Shown piece after piece: positions 10,480 through 19,552 of a stretch of DNA of 64,000 nucleotides. The position numbers were made by a program, and so were the translations under genes. The notes beneath the pieces are model-generated. The model made no database searches and was not told where the DNA came from. It saw only the letters and a list, made by a program, of their open reading frames with translations. The stretch's first letter is position 1. The number at the start of each line of letters is the position of its first letter. Source of the DNA: Actinomycetes bacterium (GTDB lineage: Bacteria; Actinomycetota; Thermoleophilia; Solirubrobacterales; 70-9); the NCBI GenBank assembly GCA_016861045.1, contig BOKP01000003.1, positions 373,501 to 437,500 of the forward strand, read 5' to 3'.

Positions 10480-10508
10480 AAAGTAAGCGACTACGCGGCT
10501 GCTGTCAA
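10480..10508 (-). promoter_or_regulatory. Predicted sigma-70-type promoter of ftsZ
   Basis: On the minus strand TTGACA (10508-10503) is followed after exactly 17 bases by TACTTT (10485-10480). The -35 box is a perfect consensus match in a region otherwise poor in A/T. It lies about 85 bases before the ftsZ ATG, which leaves room for a leader. This would let ftsZ be transcribed apart from the upstream mur/fts genes. Confidence 0.75.
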
Positions 10509-10539
10509 CGTCACCCGCAGACCCCTGCAAGATCCCTGT

Positions 10540-10556
10540 CTCAACCAAGGGTTGAG
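10540..10556 (-). terminator. Inverted repeat after ftsQ
   Basis: Seven-base perfect arms CTCAACC and GGTTGAG separated by AAG form a tight hairpin about 40 bases past the ftsQ stop and just upstream of the ftsZ promoter. It may terminate or attenuate readthrough from ftsQ, or serve as an operator for the ftsZ promoter. There is no U-run. Confidence 0.5.
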
Positions 10557-10597
10557 GCTTTGGGACGCCTCAGGCGACGGTCGAGGGTGGTTCGCGC

Positions 10598-11338
10598 CTA
10601 CCCCGCTACCGGCCGCTCGGGGGCCGAGAGGTCGATGTAGGTCGCGGCGGTCAGCTCCGGATCGGCCAGCACGGCGGCGGCGGCGCGCCACTTCTGGTCG
10701 GCCGCCGCCGGAGCGCCGAAGCGCAGCTCGATGCCGCCCTCGAGCTCGGCGACGACCCCGTGCTCGCGGTCGACCCGGGCCTCGACGACCTGCCCGCGCA
10801 GTGGACCCGGCGTCGCGCCGAGGACCTTCGCGGCCGCGAGCTCGGCGTCGGCGGCGCGGTCGCCGTCCGGCGCGTCGCCGGCGATCTCGGGCACCCCGTC
10901 GGGCCGGTCGATCCCGGTCTCGAGCACGGTCCCGTCGGCGGCTACAGCGATCCCGCCGTCGGCGTCGATCCAGCCCGCCGCCGGGCGGACCTCGACGTCG
11001 ATCGTGATCCCGTGCGGGAAGTGCGTGTCGATCTTCAGCCCGGCGACGGACGGCTCGCCGGCGACCGCGGCCTCGATCGCGTCGCGGTCGAGATGAAGCG
11101 TGCTGAGCCCGGTGGCGGCGGTGGTGAGCTCGCCGGCGACGGCCGGGGGGACGTCGGTGCCGGTGACCGCCACCTCCTCGATCGCGACGAAGGAGGAGTC
11201 GCGGAACCAGAGCATGTAGGCGGCGAGCAGCGCCGCCGCACCGACCAGGGCGATGAGCAGCCCGGCGCGAAGCCGCTTCCACGACGGCAGGGCGAAGCGG
11301 CGCCGGCGGCCGGCCAGGTGCGCGGCACCGGCCGTCAT
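10598..11338 (-). CDS. ftsQ: Cell division protein FtsQ
   Basis: Bitopic divisome protein. A short basic cytoplasmic tail (GRRRRFALPSWKR) precedes one transmembrane helix (LLIALVGAAALLAAYMLWF) and an extracytoplasmic POTRA domain beginning VAIEEVAVTGTD with LHLDRDAIEAAVAGEPSVAGLKIDTHFP. The length is 246 residues. ATG 11338 is chosen because it starts just before the basic segment. About 180 bases separate it from the murC stop; they contain no gene, and murB, often found here, is missing. Confidence 0.88.
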   Translation of the reverse strand: MTAGAAHLAGRRRRFALPSWKRLRAGLLIALVGAAALLAAYMLWFRDSSFVAIEEVAVTGTDVPPAVAGELTTAATGLSTLHLDRDAIEAAVAGEPSVAGLKIDTHFPHGITIDVEVRPAAGWIDADGGIAVAADGTVLETGIDRPDGVPEIAGDAPDGDRAADAELAAAKVLGATPGPLRGQVVEARVDREHGVVAELEGGIELRFGAPAAADQKWRAAAAVLADPELTAATYIDLSAPERPVAG

Positions 11339-11517
11339 CGCGGTTCCCCCTCGCCCCGGCCGGCTCGGCCCCGGGCGGCCCCCGCCCGTCCGGCGCCGCC
11401 GCCGGCGGCCGCCGCGCCCGGGACGCGCGAGAGCGCTGCCGGACTCGGTTGCGGTTCCGTGGAGAGCATCGTCGCTGGGTCCAGGTTCGATCCCGGGCAC
11501 GCCACTCCTACCGCCCC

Positions 11518-12945
11518 TCACCGCCCGCCCCCGGCCGCCACGAGGCGGTCGGCGAGGCGGAAGACGTCGCCGGCGCCGAGCGTGACGACGATGTCGCCGG
11601 CGCCGAGCCGGCCGGCGAGCGCACGCTCGGCCCGGTCGGCGTCGACCATCCAGCTGACCCGGCGACCGGGTGCGGCATCGGCGGCGGCGGCGGCGACGGC
11701 GAGCCCGCTGACCCCGGCGAGCGGTCCGACCGGAAGCTCGCGGGCCGGGTAGACGTCGAGCACGCCGATCTCGTCCGCCGCCGCCAGGGCGCGACCGAAC
11801 CGCGCCGCAAGCGCCTTCGTGCGCGAGTAGAGATGGGGCTGGAAGACCGCGATCAGGCGCCGGTGCGGGAGCTCGCGCAGCGCCGCGAGCGAGGCCGCGA
11901 CCTCGGTCGGATGGTGCGCGTAGTCGTCGTAGACGACGGCGCCCTCGCGCTCCCCCTTGCGCTCGAGCCGCCGGGCCATGCCGGGAAAGCGTTCCAGCGC
12001 CGCGATCATGTCGGCGAGCGGCGGCAGGCCGTCGTCGCGCTCGCGGGCGCAGGCGAGGGCGCCGATCGCCGCCGTCGCGTCGGCGACGTTGTGGCGGCCG
12101 GGGACCGCGAGCCGGACCGGATGCCCGCCGAGCGATTCCGAGGCGAGCCGGAAGGCGGTGCCGCCACGCTCCGGCACGATCTCGCTCGCGAGCAGCGCCG
12201 GCGGCGGCGGCGGGGCGTCGCCGGGGGCGGGCGCGACCGCGAAGCTCAGGACCCGGCCGGCCCCGTCGAGCGCCCCGAGGCGGGCGTCGGCGGGCCGGAT
12301 CAGCGCCGCCGCCGGCGCGGTGAAGCGGGCGAAGGCGTCGATCAGCTCCCCCTCCCCGCCCCAGTGCGAGTGGTGGTCGAGCTCGACGTTGGTCACGACC
12401 GCGACCTCGGGGCTGAGCCTGAGGAAGCTGCCGTCGCTCTCGTCGGCCTCGGCGACGATCCAGTCGGAGCCTCCCCAGGCGGCGTTGGCCGGAGCCCCCT
12501 CCGGCCCGGCGCCCGGCAGCTCGCCGCCGAGCACGAACGCGGGATCGGCGCCGGCCGCCCGCAGCGCGTGGACGATCATCCCCGCGGTCGTCGTCTTGCC
12601 GTGCGCTCCGGCGACGGCGATCAGACGCCTGCCGGCGCAGAGGCGAGCCAGCAGCTCGGCGCGATGGATGACCGGCTGGCCGCGCTCGCGGGCGCGCACC
12701 AGCTCCTCGTTGTCCTCGGGGACCGCGGTCGAGACGACGACCTCGGCGTCGGCCGGGACGGCGTCGGCCTCGTGGCCGATCGAGGGCTCGATCCCGGCGG
12801 CGCGGAGCCGCTCGACGGAGGCCGACTCGACCCGGTCGGAGCCGGTCACCCGGTGGCCGAGCCGGTGGCAGACGAGCGCCAGGCCGCTCATTCCCGCCCC
12901 GCCGATGGCGATGAAGTGCAGCGGCCGCCGCGGCTCGGCGCTCAC
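11518..12945 (-). CDS. murC: UDP-N-acetylmuramate--L-alanine ligase
   Basis: Adds L-Ala to UDP-MurNAc in the cytosol, the first step of stem-peptide synthesis. The N-terminal Rossmann motif is HFIAIGGAGMSGLA, the ATP-binding loop is VAGAHGKTTTAGM, and YDDYAHHPTEV is the C-terminal family signature. The length is 475 residues. The start GTG 12945 overlaps the murG stop as GTGA, indicating coupling. Confidence 0.97.
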   Translation of the reverse strand: MSAEPRRPLHFIAIGGAGMSGLALVCHRLGHRVTGSDRVESASVERLRAAGIEPSIGHEADAVPADAEVVVSTAVPEDNEELVRARERGQPVIHRAELLARLCAGRRLIAVAGAHGKTTTAGMIVHALRAAGADPAFVLGGELPGAGPEGAPANAAWGGSDWIVAEADESDGSFLRLSPEVAVVTNVELDHHSHWGGEGELIDAFARFTAPAAALIRPADARLGALDGAGRVLSFAVAPAPGDAPPPPPALLASEIVPERGGTAFRLASESLGGHPVRLAVPGRHNVADATAAIGALACARERDDGLPPLADMIAALERFPGMARRLERKGEREGAVVYDDYAHHPTEVAASLAALRELPHRRLIAVFQPHLYSRTKALAARFGRALAAADEIGVLDVYPARELPVGPLAGVSGLAVAAAAADAAPGRRVSWMVDADRAERALAGRLGAGDIVVTLGAGDVFRLADRLVAAGGGR

Positions 12946-14042
12946 CGCCGCTCCCCCCGTGCGCCGTTCTCCGCCGCGGCGACGATCTCGGCGGCGACCC
13001 GCTCGGCGGCGTCGGGCATCGCGATCCGCCGCGCCGCCGCGGCCATCGCCTCGAGCCGGCCGCGATCGGAGAGCAGCGGCGCCACCTCGGCGAGCAGGCG
13101 CCCGGCGTCGAGCTCGGCGTCCTCGACGATCGTCGCCGCGCCCGCCCGCTCCATCCAGCGGGCGTTGGCGTGCTGATGGCGCCCCGCCGCATGCGGGTAG
13201 GGAACGAGCACCGCCGGCCGGCCGGCCGCGGCAAGCTCGAAGACCGAGCCGCCGGAGCGGCAGAGCACTAGGTCGGAAGCGGCGAGCGGGTCGCCGAGGT
13301 CGGGCAGGTACTCGAGCAGGGTGTAGCGGGACGCCCCCTCGAGAGCCGCGGCGACGAGGGGGTAATCGCGCGACCCGGCGACGTGCAGCACGTGGTAGGG
13401 CCGCTCGGCGGCCGGGCCGCCGCGCCCGAACGCCGCCGCCGCGGCCCGGTTGATGCGAAGGGCGCCGAGGCTGCCGCCGAAGATCAGCAGGCACGGGGCC
13501 TCGCCCGCGATCGCGAAGCGCTCGCGGGCGCGGCCGCGGTCGGCGGCGGCGATCGCGGCCGGAACCGGGCGCCCGGTGAGCAGGTAGCGATCGCCCTCGC
13601 GCCCGGGGACCGGGAAGGCCAGGCAGACCCGATCGGCGCGGGGCGCGAGCAGCCGGTTCGCGAGCCCGAGGTGGCTGTCGGCTTCGGTCAGGACCAGGGG
13701 CAGCCCCATCGTCGCCGCCGCGATCCCGGTCGGGGCGGCGACGTATCCGCCGCCGCCCATCACGGCGTCCGCCCGGCGCGCGCGCAGATGGCGCCGGGCG
13801 ACGCGGACCGCTGCCGCGGCCCGGCCCAGCGCCAGCGCCGCCCGCAGCGGGCTCGATCGGTCGATCCCGGTGACGTCGACGTGGTCGATCTCGTAGCCCG
13901 CGGCGGGGACCAGCTCGGCCTCGGCGCGATCGCGCGTGCCGACGAAGCTCACCGCGACGCCGCGCTCAGCGAGCGCCGCGGCGACGGCCAGGGCCGGCAC
14001 GACGTGCCCCGCCGTGCCGCCGGCTGCGATCACGACCCGCAC
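12942..14042 (-). CDS. murG: UDP-GlcNAc--lipid I N-acetylglucosaminyltransferase
   Basis: Converts lipid I to lipid II at the inner face of the membrane. The N-terminal glycine loop is VVIAAGGTAGHVVPALAVA and the C-terminal donor-binding part contains DLVLCRSGGSVFELAAAGRPAVLVPYP. The GTG at 14042 has a strong ribosome-binding site, GGAGGTGG, six bases away and gives 366 residues. The start lies 77 bases inside the 3' end of ftsW, one of the longest same-strand overlaps in this cluster. Confidence 0.97.
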   Translation of the reverse strand: MRVVIAAGGTAGHVVPALAVAAALAERGVAVSFVGTRDRAEAELVPAAGYEIDHVDVTGIDRSSPLRAALALGRAAAAVRVARRHLRARRADAVMGGGGYVAAPTGIAAATMGLPLVLTEADSHLGLANRLLAPRADRVCLAFPVPGREGDRYLLTGRPVPAAIAAADRGRARERFAIAGEAPCLLIFGGSLGALRINRAAAAAFGRGGPAAERPYHVLHVAGSRDYPLVAAALEGASRYTLLEYLPDLGDPLAASDLVLCRSGGSVFELAAAGRPAVLVPYPHAAGRHQHANARWMERAGAATIVEDAELDAGRLLAEVAPLLSDRGRLEAMAAAARRIAMPDAAERVAAEIVAAAENGARGERR

Positions 14043-15276
14043 GGGAACCACCTCCGGCCGCCGTCGCGCGGACCGGTGCCGCCCTCGTGCCCGCACGCCC
14101 GCCATCGAGCACGCGCAGCCGCCGCCTGCCCGCGGCCATCCGCGCCGAGCCGCCGTTGGCGACGTTGAGCAGCAGGCCCACCGAGGCCAGGGTGACGATC
14201 AGGCTGCTGTTTCCGTAGGAGACGAATGGAAGCGTGACTCCGGTCAGTGGTGCGAGGCCGAGGACTGCGAACAGGTTGATCGATGCCTGGAGAAGGATCA
14301 TCGCCGTCAGCCCGGCGGCGAGCAGGCGACCGTAACGGTCCCGCGCCTTCTGGGCGGTCCGGAAGCCGGCGTAGCCGAGCACCATGTAGAGCCCGACGAG
14401 CAGCGACATCCCGAGCAGCCCCAGCTCCTCCCCGATCACCGCGGCGATCATGTCGGTGTGGGCCTCGGGCAGGTAGAAGGCCTTCTGGACGCTCTCGCCG
14501 ATGCCGACGCCGAAGATGCCGCCGGAGCCGAGGGCGATCGCCGCCTGCTGGCCCTGAAAGCCCGCCCCGGAGGCGTCGGCGCCGGGGTTCAGGAAGCTCG
14601 TCAGGCGCGCCATCCGGTAGGGCTCGAGGATGACCGCGACGACGACGAGCAGGCAGATCGCCCCGGCGATCATCGCGAGGTGGCGGATCTTGGCGCCGGC
14701 CGCGACGAGCAGCGCCGCGACCGACAGGGCGGTGACCATCGCCGTGCCGAGGTCGGGTTCGAGGACGACGAGCCCGCAGACGGCGGTGGCCATGAGCAGG
14801 ATCGGCTGCATCCCGCGGAGATCGCGCGTCATCCGCGGCCGCTCGGCGAGCACGCTCGCCCCGTAGAGCAGCAGGGCGACCTTGGCGAGCTCCGAGGGTT
14901 GGACCTGGATCGGGCCGAGGGGAATCCAGCGCTGGGCACCGTTGACGGGAGTCGTCCCGATCACCTTCAGGGCGAGGAGCAGCGCGATCGCGCCGATCAG
15001 GAACGCACCGGTCAGCCGGCGGACGTTCTCGAGCCGCTGCACCGAGAGGATCTTCATGACGACGAGCCCGACGGCGCCGAACATCAGCGTCTTCTTCAGG
15101 TAGAAGAGGCTGTCGCCGTCGTCCAGCAGCGACGCGCTCGAGCTGGCGCTGAAGACCATCACGGCGCCGAACGTGAGCAGGCACATCGTCGCGGTCAGAA
15201 GCAGCGTGTACTCGAGCGGCTTGTCCTTCCTCCGCGGCCGCCCCCCGCCCCGGAGGCCGGCGAGCACGGCCCTCAT
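13966..15276 (-). CDS. ftsW: Septal peptidoglycan glycosyltransferase FtsW (SEDS)
   Basis: SEDS-family polytopic membrane protein that polymerises lipid II with its partner FtsI. Ten or so hydrophobic segments are visible, with signatures VNGAQRWIPLGPIQVQPSELAK and the C-terminal PLTGVTLPFVSYGNSSL. The length is 436 residues. The last 45 or so residues are a low-complexity Arg/Gly/Ala tail whose DNA also encodes the murG start. The start ATG shares one base with the murD stop (TGATG). Confidence 0.96.
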   Translation of the reverse strand: MRAVLAGLRGGGRPRRKDKPLEYTLLLTATMCLLTFGAVMVFSASSSASLLDDGDSLFYLKKTLMFGAVGLVVMKILSVQRLENVRRLTGAFLIGAIALLLALKVIGTTPVNGAQRWIPLGPIQVQPSELAKVALLLYGASVLAERPRMTRDLRGMQPILLMATAVCGLVVLEPDLGTAMVTALSVAALLVAAGAKIRHLAMIAGAICLLVVVAVILEPYRMARLTSFLNPGADASGAGFQGQQAAIALGSGGIFGVGIGESVQKAFYLPEAHTDMIAAVIGEELGLLGMSLLVGLYMVLGYAGFRTAQKARDRYGRLLAAGLTAMILLQASINLFAVLGLAPLTGVTLPFVSYGNSSLIVTLASVGLLLNVANGGSARMAAGRRRLRVLDGGRAGTRAAPVRATAAGGGSRAGRDRSRRHGGARRAGPGRRRGAR

Positions 15277-16628
15277 CACAGCGCCTCCACCAGCTCGCGA
15301 AAGCGCCGCCCCCGCTCCTCGTAGTCCGCGAAAGCGTCGAAGCTCGCGCAGGCGGGGGCGAGCAGCACGGTCTCCCCCGGCTCCGCCGCCGCGGCGGCGT
15401 CCGCGACCGCGGTCTCGAGGTCGCGGCTGCGGCGCAGCGGCACGCCGGCCGGGGCGAGGTCGGCTGCGAGCCGCTCCGCCGCCTCGCCGATCAGGTAGCA
15501 GGCCCTGCAGCGGCCGGCGACGGACGGCACCAGCGGGCCGAACCGCTCGCCCTTGAGGCTGCCGCCGAAGATCGCGTGGACGCCGTCCCCGAAGGTCGCC
15601 AAGGCGGCCTGCGCGGCGGCTACGTTCGTCGCCTTCGAGTCGTTGACGTAGCGGACGCCGGCGACCTCGGCGACCTGCTCGAGCCGGTGCGGGATCGCGG
15701 TGAACCCCCGCAGACCCTCCGCGACCGCCTCGCGGGGAACGCCGGCGGCGAGCGCCGCGGTCGCGACCGCCATCGCGTTGCGCAGGTTGTGCTCGCCGCC
15801 GAGAGCGACCTCGTCGCCGCCGACCAGCACCCCCTCGGCGTCGCGGATCGAGCCGTCCTCGAAGCGGACCGTGCAGCCGCCGCCCGCGCAGCCCTCGATC
15901 CCGTAGCGGCGCCGCCGCGCCGCTCCCGGGATCGCCGTCTCGTCGAGGGCGGGCTCGTCGGCGTCCCAGACGGCCGTGGCCCCCTCGGGCTGGGCCGCGA
16001 AGATGCGGAGCTTCGCCTCGAGGTAGGAGGCGGGCGTCGGGTGGCGGTCGAGGTGATCGGGGCTGATGTTCAGGAGCACCGCCACCTCCGGCGCGAACGC
16101 GATCGTGTCCTCGAGCTGGAACGAGGAGCACTCGCAGACCACCGTGGCCTCCGGGTCGAGCCCGTCGGCGACCCGCGTCAGCGGCGTTCCGACGTTGCCC
16201 GCGACAGCGACCGGCCTACCGGCGGCGCGGAAGACGTGCGCCAGCCACTCGGTCACGGTCGTCTTGCCGTTCGTCCCGGTGACGGCGACGAACCGGTTCG
16301 GCGCCAGCCGCCAGCCGAGCTCGAGCTCGCCGAGGACCGGCTTGCCGGCCGCCCGCGCCGCCGCGACCACCGGGGCCTGCGGAGGGACCCCGGGGCTCTT
16401 GACCACGGCGCTCACGCGCTCCAGCAGCCTGGTTCCGTCGCCATCGAGATCGAGTTCGACGCCGGTCCCGGCAAGCCTTCCGGCGTCGGCAGGACTTCCG
16501 CTGTCGGTGCCGTACACGCGCTCTCCCCGCGCGCGCAGCGCCTCGGCGGCGGCGACCCCCGAGCGCGCGAGGCCGACGACGAGGAAGGGGCCTCCGGGCA
16601 GGGGTGGTCGCGGGATGTCGGACGGCAC
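15276..16628 (-). CDS. murD: UDP-N-acetylmuramoylalanine--D-glutamate ligase
   Basis: Adds D-Glu to UDP-MurNAc-L-Ala. VVGLARSGVAAAEAL is the N-terminal Rossmann loop, VTGTNGKTTVTEW the ATP loop, and LLNISPDHLDRHPT and YVNDSKATN the family blocks. GTG 16628 gives 450 residues and starts shortly before the domain; the frame could be read from 16703, but the added sequence is not conserved in type. It is the first gene of the second half of the split dcw cluster, so a promoter is expected in 16629-16739, where none stands out. Confidence 0.96.
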   Translation of the reverse strand: MPSDIPRPPLPGGPFLVVGLARSGVAAAEALRARGERVYGTDSGSPADAGRLAGTGVELDLDGDGTRLLERVSAVVKSPGVPPQAPVVAAARAAGKPVLGELELGWRLAPNRFVAVTGTNGKTTVTEWLAHVFRAAGRPVAVAGNVGTPLTRVADGLDPEATVVCECSSFQLEDTIAFAPEVAVLLNISPDHLDRHPTPASYLEAKLRIFAAQPEGATAVWDADEPALDETAIPGAARRRRYGIEGCAGGGCTVRFEDGSIRDAEGVLVGGDEVALGGEHNLRNAMAVATAALAAGVPREAVAEGLRGFTAIPHRLEQVAEVAGVRYVNDSKATNVAAAQAALATFGDGVHAIFGGSLKGERFGPLVPSVAGRCRACYLIGEAAERLAADLAPAGVPLRRSRDLETAVADAAAAAEPGETVLLAPACASFDAFADYEERGRRFRELVEAL

Positions 16629-16739
16629 GTTCGAAGCTTCGCCGAGCGGGCAGACGAACCTCCGCGGATGCCGGCACGCGGCGGCCCGCTCGCCCGGCCC
16701 CACCCCGTGGGTCCGACCCGGGCCCGGCCGGGATCGGCG

Positions 16740-18695
16740 CTAGCGTCGCGGCCTGCCGAGGGTGATGTTGCGCTGCCCCAGCACGACCTCGCCGCGGCTG
16801 ACGACCAGCGTGAAAGTGCCCGAGCCGTACCCGCCGCGGTGACCGCGACGCCGGACCAGCACCCTGCGGGGCTTGCGCGTGGCGGTCACGGGACCCGATC
16901 GCCCGACCAGCGCGTCGTCGCTGTAGATCTCGAGGACCACGCCGGAGAGCCGGCCGTCCAGCGCCGCGACCTTGACGGCGACATCGCGTCCACGGTCCCG
17001 CCTTCCCGCTACGAGGACCGCCAGCCGGCGCCCCCCGCCGGCGTCGAACACCACCTGCCGTGGCGGGCCGGACCGCGCCCGGGTGCTGATGTCCTCGCGA
17101 ATCGGCCAGTCGCCAAGCGTCGGGTCGTTGCTCCGCAGCGCCACGGCGTCGGCCGTGTCGATCCGCCTGATCACATCGGCGAAGTAGGCGGTCTGCCGCG
17201 CCGCGAGGTCGGGGTCGAGCTTGTCCATCTCCCCGTTCTCGGAGGCGACCAGCAGGTAGGTGGGGGCGGCGATGCCGGCCACGTGGGGGATGCCGTTCCG
17301 GTGCCAGGCGACCCCGGGGGTCACCTGGACGGGTGGCTTCAGGAGCATGACCCGCTGCAACCGCGACTCGATCAGCGCTTCCTCGCAGAGCTCCTGCATC
17401 GGACCCTGCGTGGTCCAGATCGCGTAGGCCTCCTCCTCGCCGGTCGGGTGATAGCCCTTCTCCGGCTCCTCGTACTCGGTCCACCGGGTTGCACCGAGAT
17501 GCTCGATCGTCACCGCCCCGACGGCACGCTCGAACAGGTCCATGTGGGCGGGTATCCAGCCGTACTGCTCGGGCAGGACGTTGGGATCGCCCGGGATGTC
17601 GCGGACGTCGGCCATGTGGCCGGGCCAGGCGACGAAGGCCAGGGTTCGCTTCAGCTTCTGGCTCCCGCGCAGCGACGCGAAGTGGCGGGCGAGGTGGACG
17701 AGCGCCACGGCACCGTTCTCCTCGAACGCGTTCTGCCCGTCCGTGTGCGAGTTGACGATCACGACCTCGTCGCTCTCGCCGGGCAGGATGCCGGTGATCT
17801 GGCGAACGTGGGAGTCCTCCCAGGACGCCTTCACCCGCAGCCGCGCGGTCGGCTGCGAGGCGGCCCGGGCCTTCAACTCGGCCCCGGTGTCCCGATCGAC
17901 CACCACCGCCGGCAGCGGCTGGACCATGCTCTGGTGGGGGGAGTAGTTGTCCTCGAGCTGGTCCCGGGTGCTGTCGACGATGAAGACGACGGCCTTGGCC
18001 CCCTGATCGGCGTAGGACTGCAGGCTGGCGGGCCACGGGGAGAACGCGAACCGACGGAACTCCTCGGATGCGACCTCCTCGGCGGTGTGACCGTCCCACT
18101 GCCAGTAGCTCGACATCCCGAGGAACATCGCGGCGGTCATGGCTCCCGGGACCGCCAGCTCGACGAGCAGGATGCTCCCGTCCGCCGACCCGTCGCCCTC
18201 GTTGACGAGGGGCCCCGTCACGCCCTCGTCGGGCGTACCCGGAGTGCGGACGAAGACCGTCGCCGGGTCGTACCCGGTGCCTCCGACCTCGAGCGACACC
18301 GACGAGGGATCGGGACGCCAGGGCCGGTACCGGAACTCATCGGACGGCAGCAGCTGGAGGCCCGCCTTGACGAGCTGGTCCTCGATCCAGTCGCAGAACT
18401 CGTTGTGCTCCGGATACCCGGGCAGGCGGGGGCCGAAGTCCACCATCCGCTGATAGTCGGCGCGAACCTGCTTTGCGGAGGGCAGCGGCACCACATCGCG
18501 GCTTCCGGGCACCCGGCTCCCGCCAGGCCCGCGGCCGCCGCGGCGCTGTGCCGCCTGGCCCGGCGCGGTCGCGACAGCGCCGGCGACGCTCGTCGCCGCG
18601 GCGGTCGCCGCGGACTTCTCGAGAAACCGCCGGCGCGTCAGGCCGCGACGATCGTCCGCGCTCACGGAATCGGTATTCAAGCCACCATCGGACAC
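16740..18695 (-). CDS. Tat-exported M28-like peptidase
   Basis: A 651-residue exported protein. Residues about 15-45 (DRRGLTRRRFLEKSAATAAATSV) form a twin-arginine signal. The middle holds an M28-type zinc-peptidase block, VVIVNSHTDGQNAFEENGAVALVHLA, with the HTD metal ligand and Glu-Glu pair. The next canonical ligand block is altered (FVAWPGHMAD in place of an Asp-Ala-Glu-Glu type strand), so it is a divergent member. The C-terminal 120 residues form a beta-rich domain. GTG 18695 has a GGAGGAGGG site upstream. It is divergent from the TetR gene and lies inside the dcw cluster, of which it is not a normal member. Confidence 0.75.
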   Translation of the reverse strand: MSDGGLNTDSVSADDRRGLTRRRFLEKSAATAAATSVAGAVATAPGQAAQRRGGRGPGGSRVPGSRDVVPLPSAKQVRADYQRMVDFGPRLPGYPEHNEFCDWIEDQLVKAGLQLLPSDEFRYRPWRPDPSSVSLEVGGTGYDPATVFVRTPGTPDEGVTGPLVNEGDGSADGSILLVELAVPGAMTAAMFLGMSSYWQWDGHTAEEVASEEFRRFAFSPWPASLQSYADQGAKAVVFIVDSTRDQLEDNYSPHQSMVQPLPAVVVDRDTGAELKARAASQPTARLRVKASWEDSHVRQITGILPGESDEVVIVNSHTDGQNAFEENGAVALVHLARHFASLRGSQKLKRTLAFVAWPGHMADVRDIPGDPNVLPEQYGWIPAHMDLFERAVGAVTIEHLGATRWTEYEEPEKGYHPTGEEEAYAIWTTQGPMQELCEEALIESRLQRVMLLKPPVQVTPGVAWHRNGIPHVAGIAAPTYLLVASENGEMDKLDPDLAARQTAYFADVIRRIDTADAVALRSNDPTLGDWPIREDISTRARSGPPRQVVFDAGGGRRLAVLVAGRRDRGRDVAVKVAALDGRLSGVVLEIYSDDALVGRSGPVTATRKPRRVLVRRRGHRGGYGSGTFTLVVSRGEVVLGQRNITLGRPRR

Positions 18696-18714
18696 CGCTC
18701 AATCCCTCCTCCAC

Positions 18715-18735
18715 TAGAGGAAATACTCTCTACGC
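18715..18735. promoter_or_regulatory. Candidate TetR operator between M28 and tetR genes
   Basis: TAGAG and CTCTA arms (18715-18719, 18728-18732) overlap a block ending CTCTACGC followed by CGAT. A closely related block occurs upstream of the secreted hydrolase at 19553-19570. Aligned over 20 bases the two agree at about 14, including CTCTACGC-N-GAT. The spot between divergent starts is where an autoregulating TetR would bind. Confidence 0.45.
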
Positions 18736-18827
18736 CGATGCTACCAGAGGCGGCGGGACAGCCCGTCGCGAGGGCCGGCGGGGACCGTGGAGCGGGCTCC
18801 GGAGGCTCGACGGATATCCTCAGCGCC

Positions 18828-19505
18828 ATGCCCGTCGAGTCGTCAACCGACGCTCCCGAGAGGGTCAGGGAGGGCGTCTTCTTCGATCCGCCGCAGGCGC
18901 TGCCGCGGGGACGGCACAACCTGAGCGAGGAGCAGGTCCAGGCGATCCAGCGCGAGCGGATCCTGATCTCGATGACGGAGCTGATGGCCAGCCGGGGGAT
19001 CGGCAAGGTCGGATCCGGCGAGATCGCGAGGAACGCGGGAGTCTCCCTGGCCGCCTTCTACGACTGCTTCGACGGCAAGCAGGAGTGCGTGCTGGCCGGC
19101 TACGACCGCTTCATCGAGGTGCTGTTCACCCACATGAACGCCGTCGACGTCGAAGCGCACGATCGCCCCGGGCTCGTCTGCGCCCTGATCCGGGCCTACC
19201 TGGGGGCCCTGCAGAGCGATCCGGTGGTCGCCCGCGCCTACCAGGTGGAGATCGACTCCCTGGGCGCCCCCGCCCGCAAGCGCCGCCGCGACGCTCTGAT
19301 GCTCTTCGCCCATCACCTCTGGGCCGTCACCGGCGATGCCTCCCCCACCGGCCGGCCGGCCGAGGCGCTGCCATGGAGCGCTTACATCGGCGTCATCTAC
19401 GTCACCCGCCAGCTGGCCTCCGATGCCCTCGACACCGAGGACGAGCCGGACTTCGGGGCGCTCGCGGACGAGCTCGCCGTCTGGGTCACAGACCTGTTCC
19501 GCTAG
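18828..19505 (+). CDS. TetR-family transcriptional regulator
   Basis: A 225-residue regulator with an unusually long N-terminal arm of about 35 residues before the DNA-binding domain. The HTH is in ISMTELMASRGIGKVGSGEIARNAGVSLAAFYDCFDGKQE, a TetR pattern with F in place of the usual Y-x-H-F. The C-terminal ligand domain is unspecialised. It is divergent from the M28-like gene and is followed 88 bases later by the secreted hydrolase. An in-frame ATG at 18739 would add 30 weakly structured residues; 18828 is preferred. Confidence 0.88.
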   Translation: MPVESSTDAPERVREGVFFDPPQALPRGRHNLSEEQVQAIQRERILISMTELMASRGIGKVGSGEIARNAGVSLAAFYDCFDGKQECVLAGYDRFIEVLFTHMNAVDVEAHDRPGLVCALIRAYLGALQSDPVVARAYQVEIDSLGAPARKRRRDALMLFAHHLWAVTGDASPTGRPAEALPWSAYIGVIYVTRQLASDALDTEDEPDFGALADELAVWVTDLFR

Positions 19506-19552
19506 ATCGCCGCGGGCCCCCGCGCCGGCCGGGCGATCGCCTCCGGCTATCT

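Noticed and set aside
11440-11510. tRNA-like stretch GGTTCGATCCCGGG between murC and ftsQ
   Set aside because: The T-arm look-alike has a mismatched stem, and no matching 5' acceptor strand, D arm or anticodon arm could be found upstream.
15576-18827. Very long plus-strand open frame running into the TetR gene
   Set aside because: It is antisense to murD and the M28-like gene; its protein is low-complexity Arg/Gly/Asp sequence and only the last 225 codons are a real gene.
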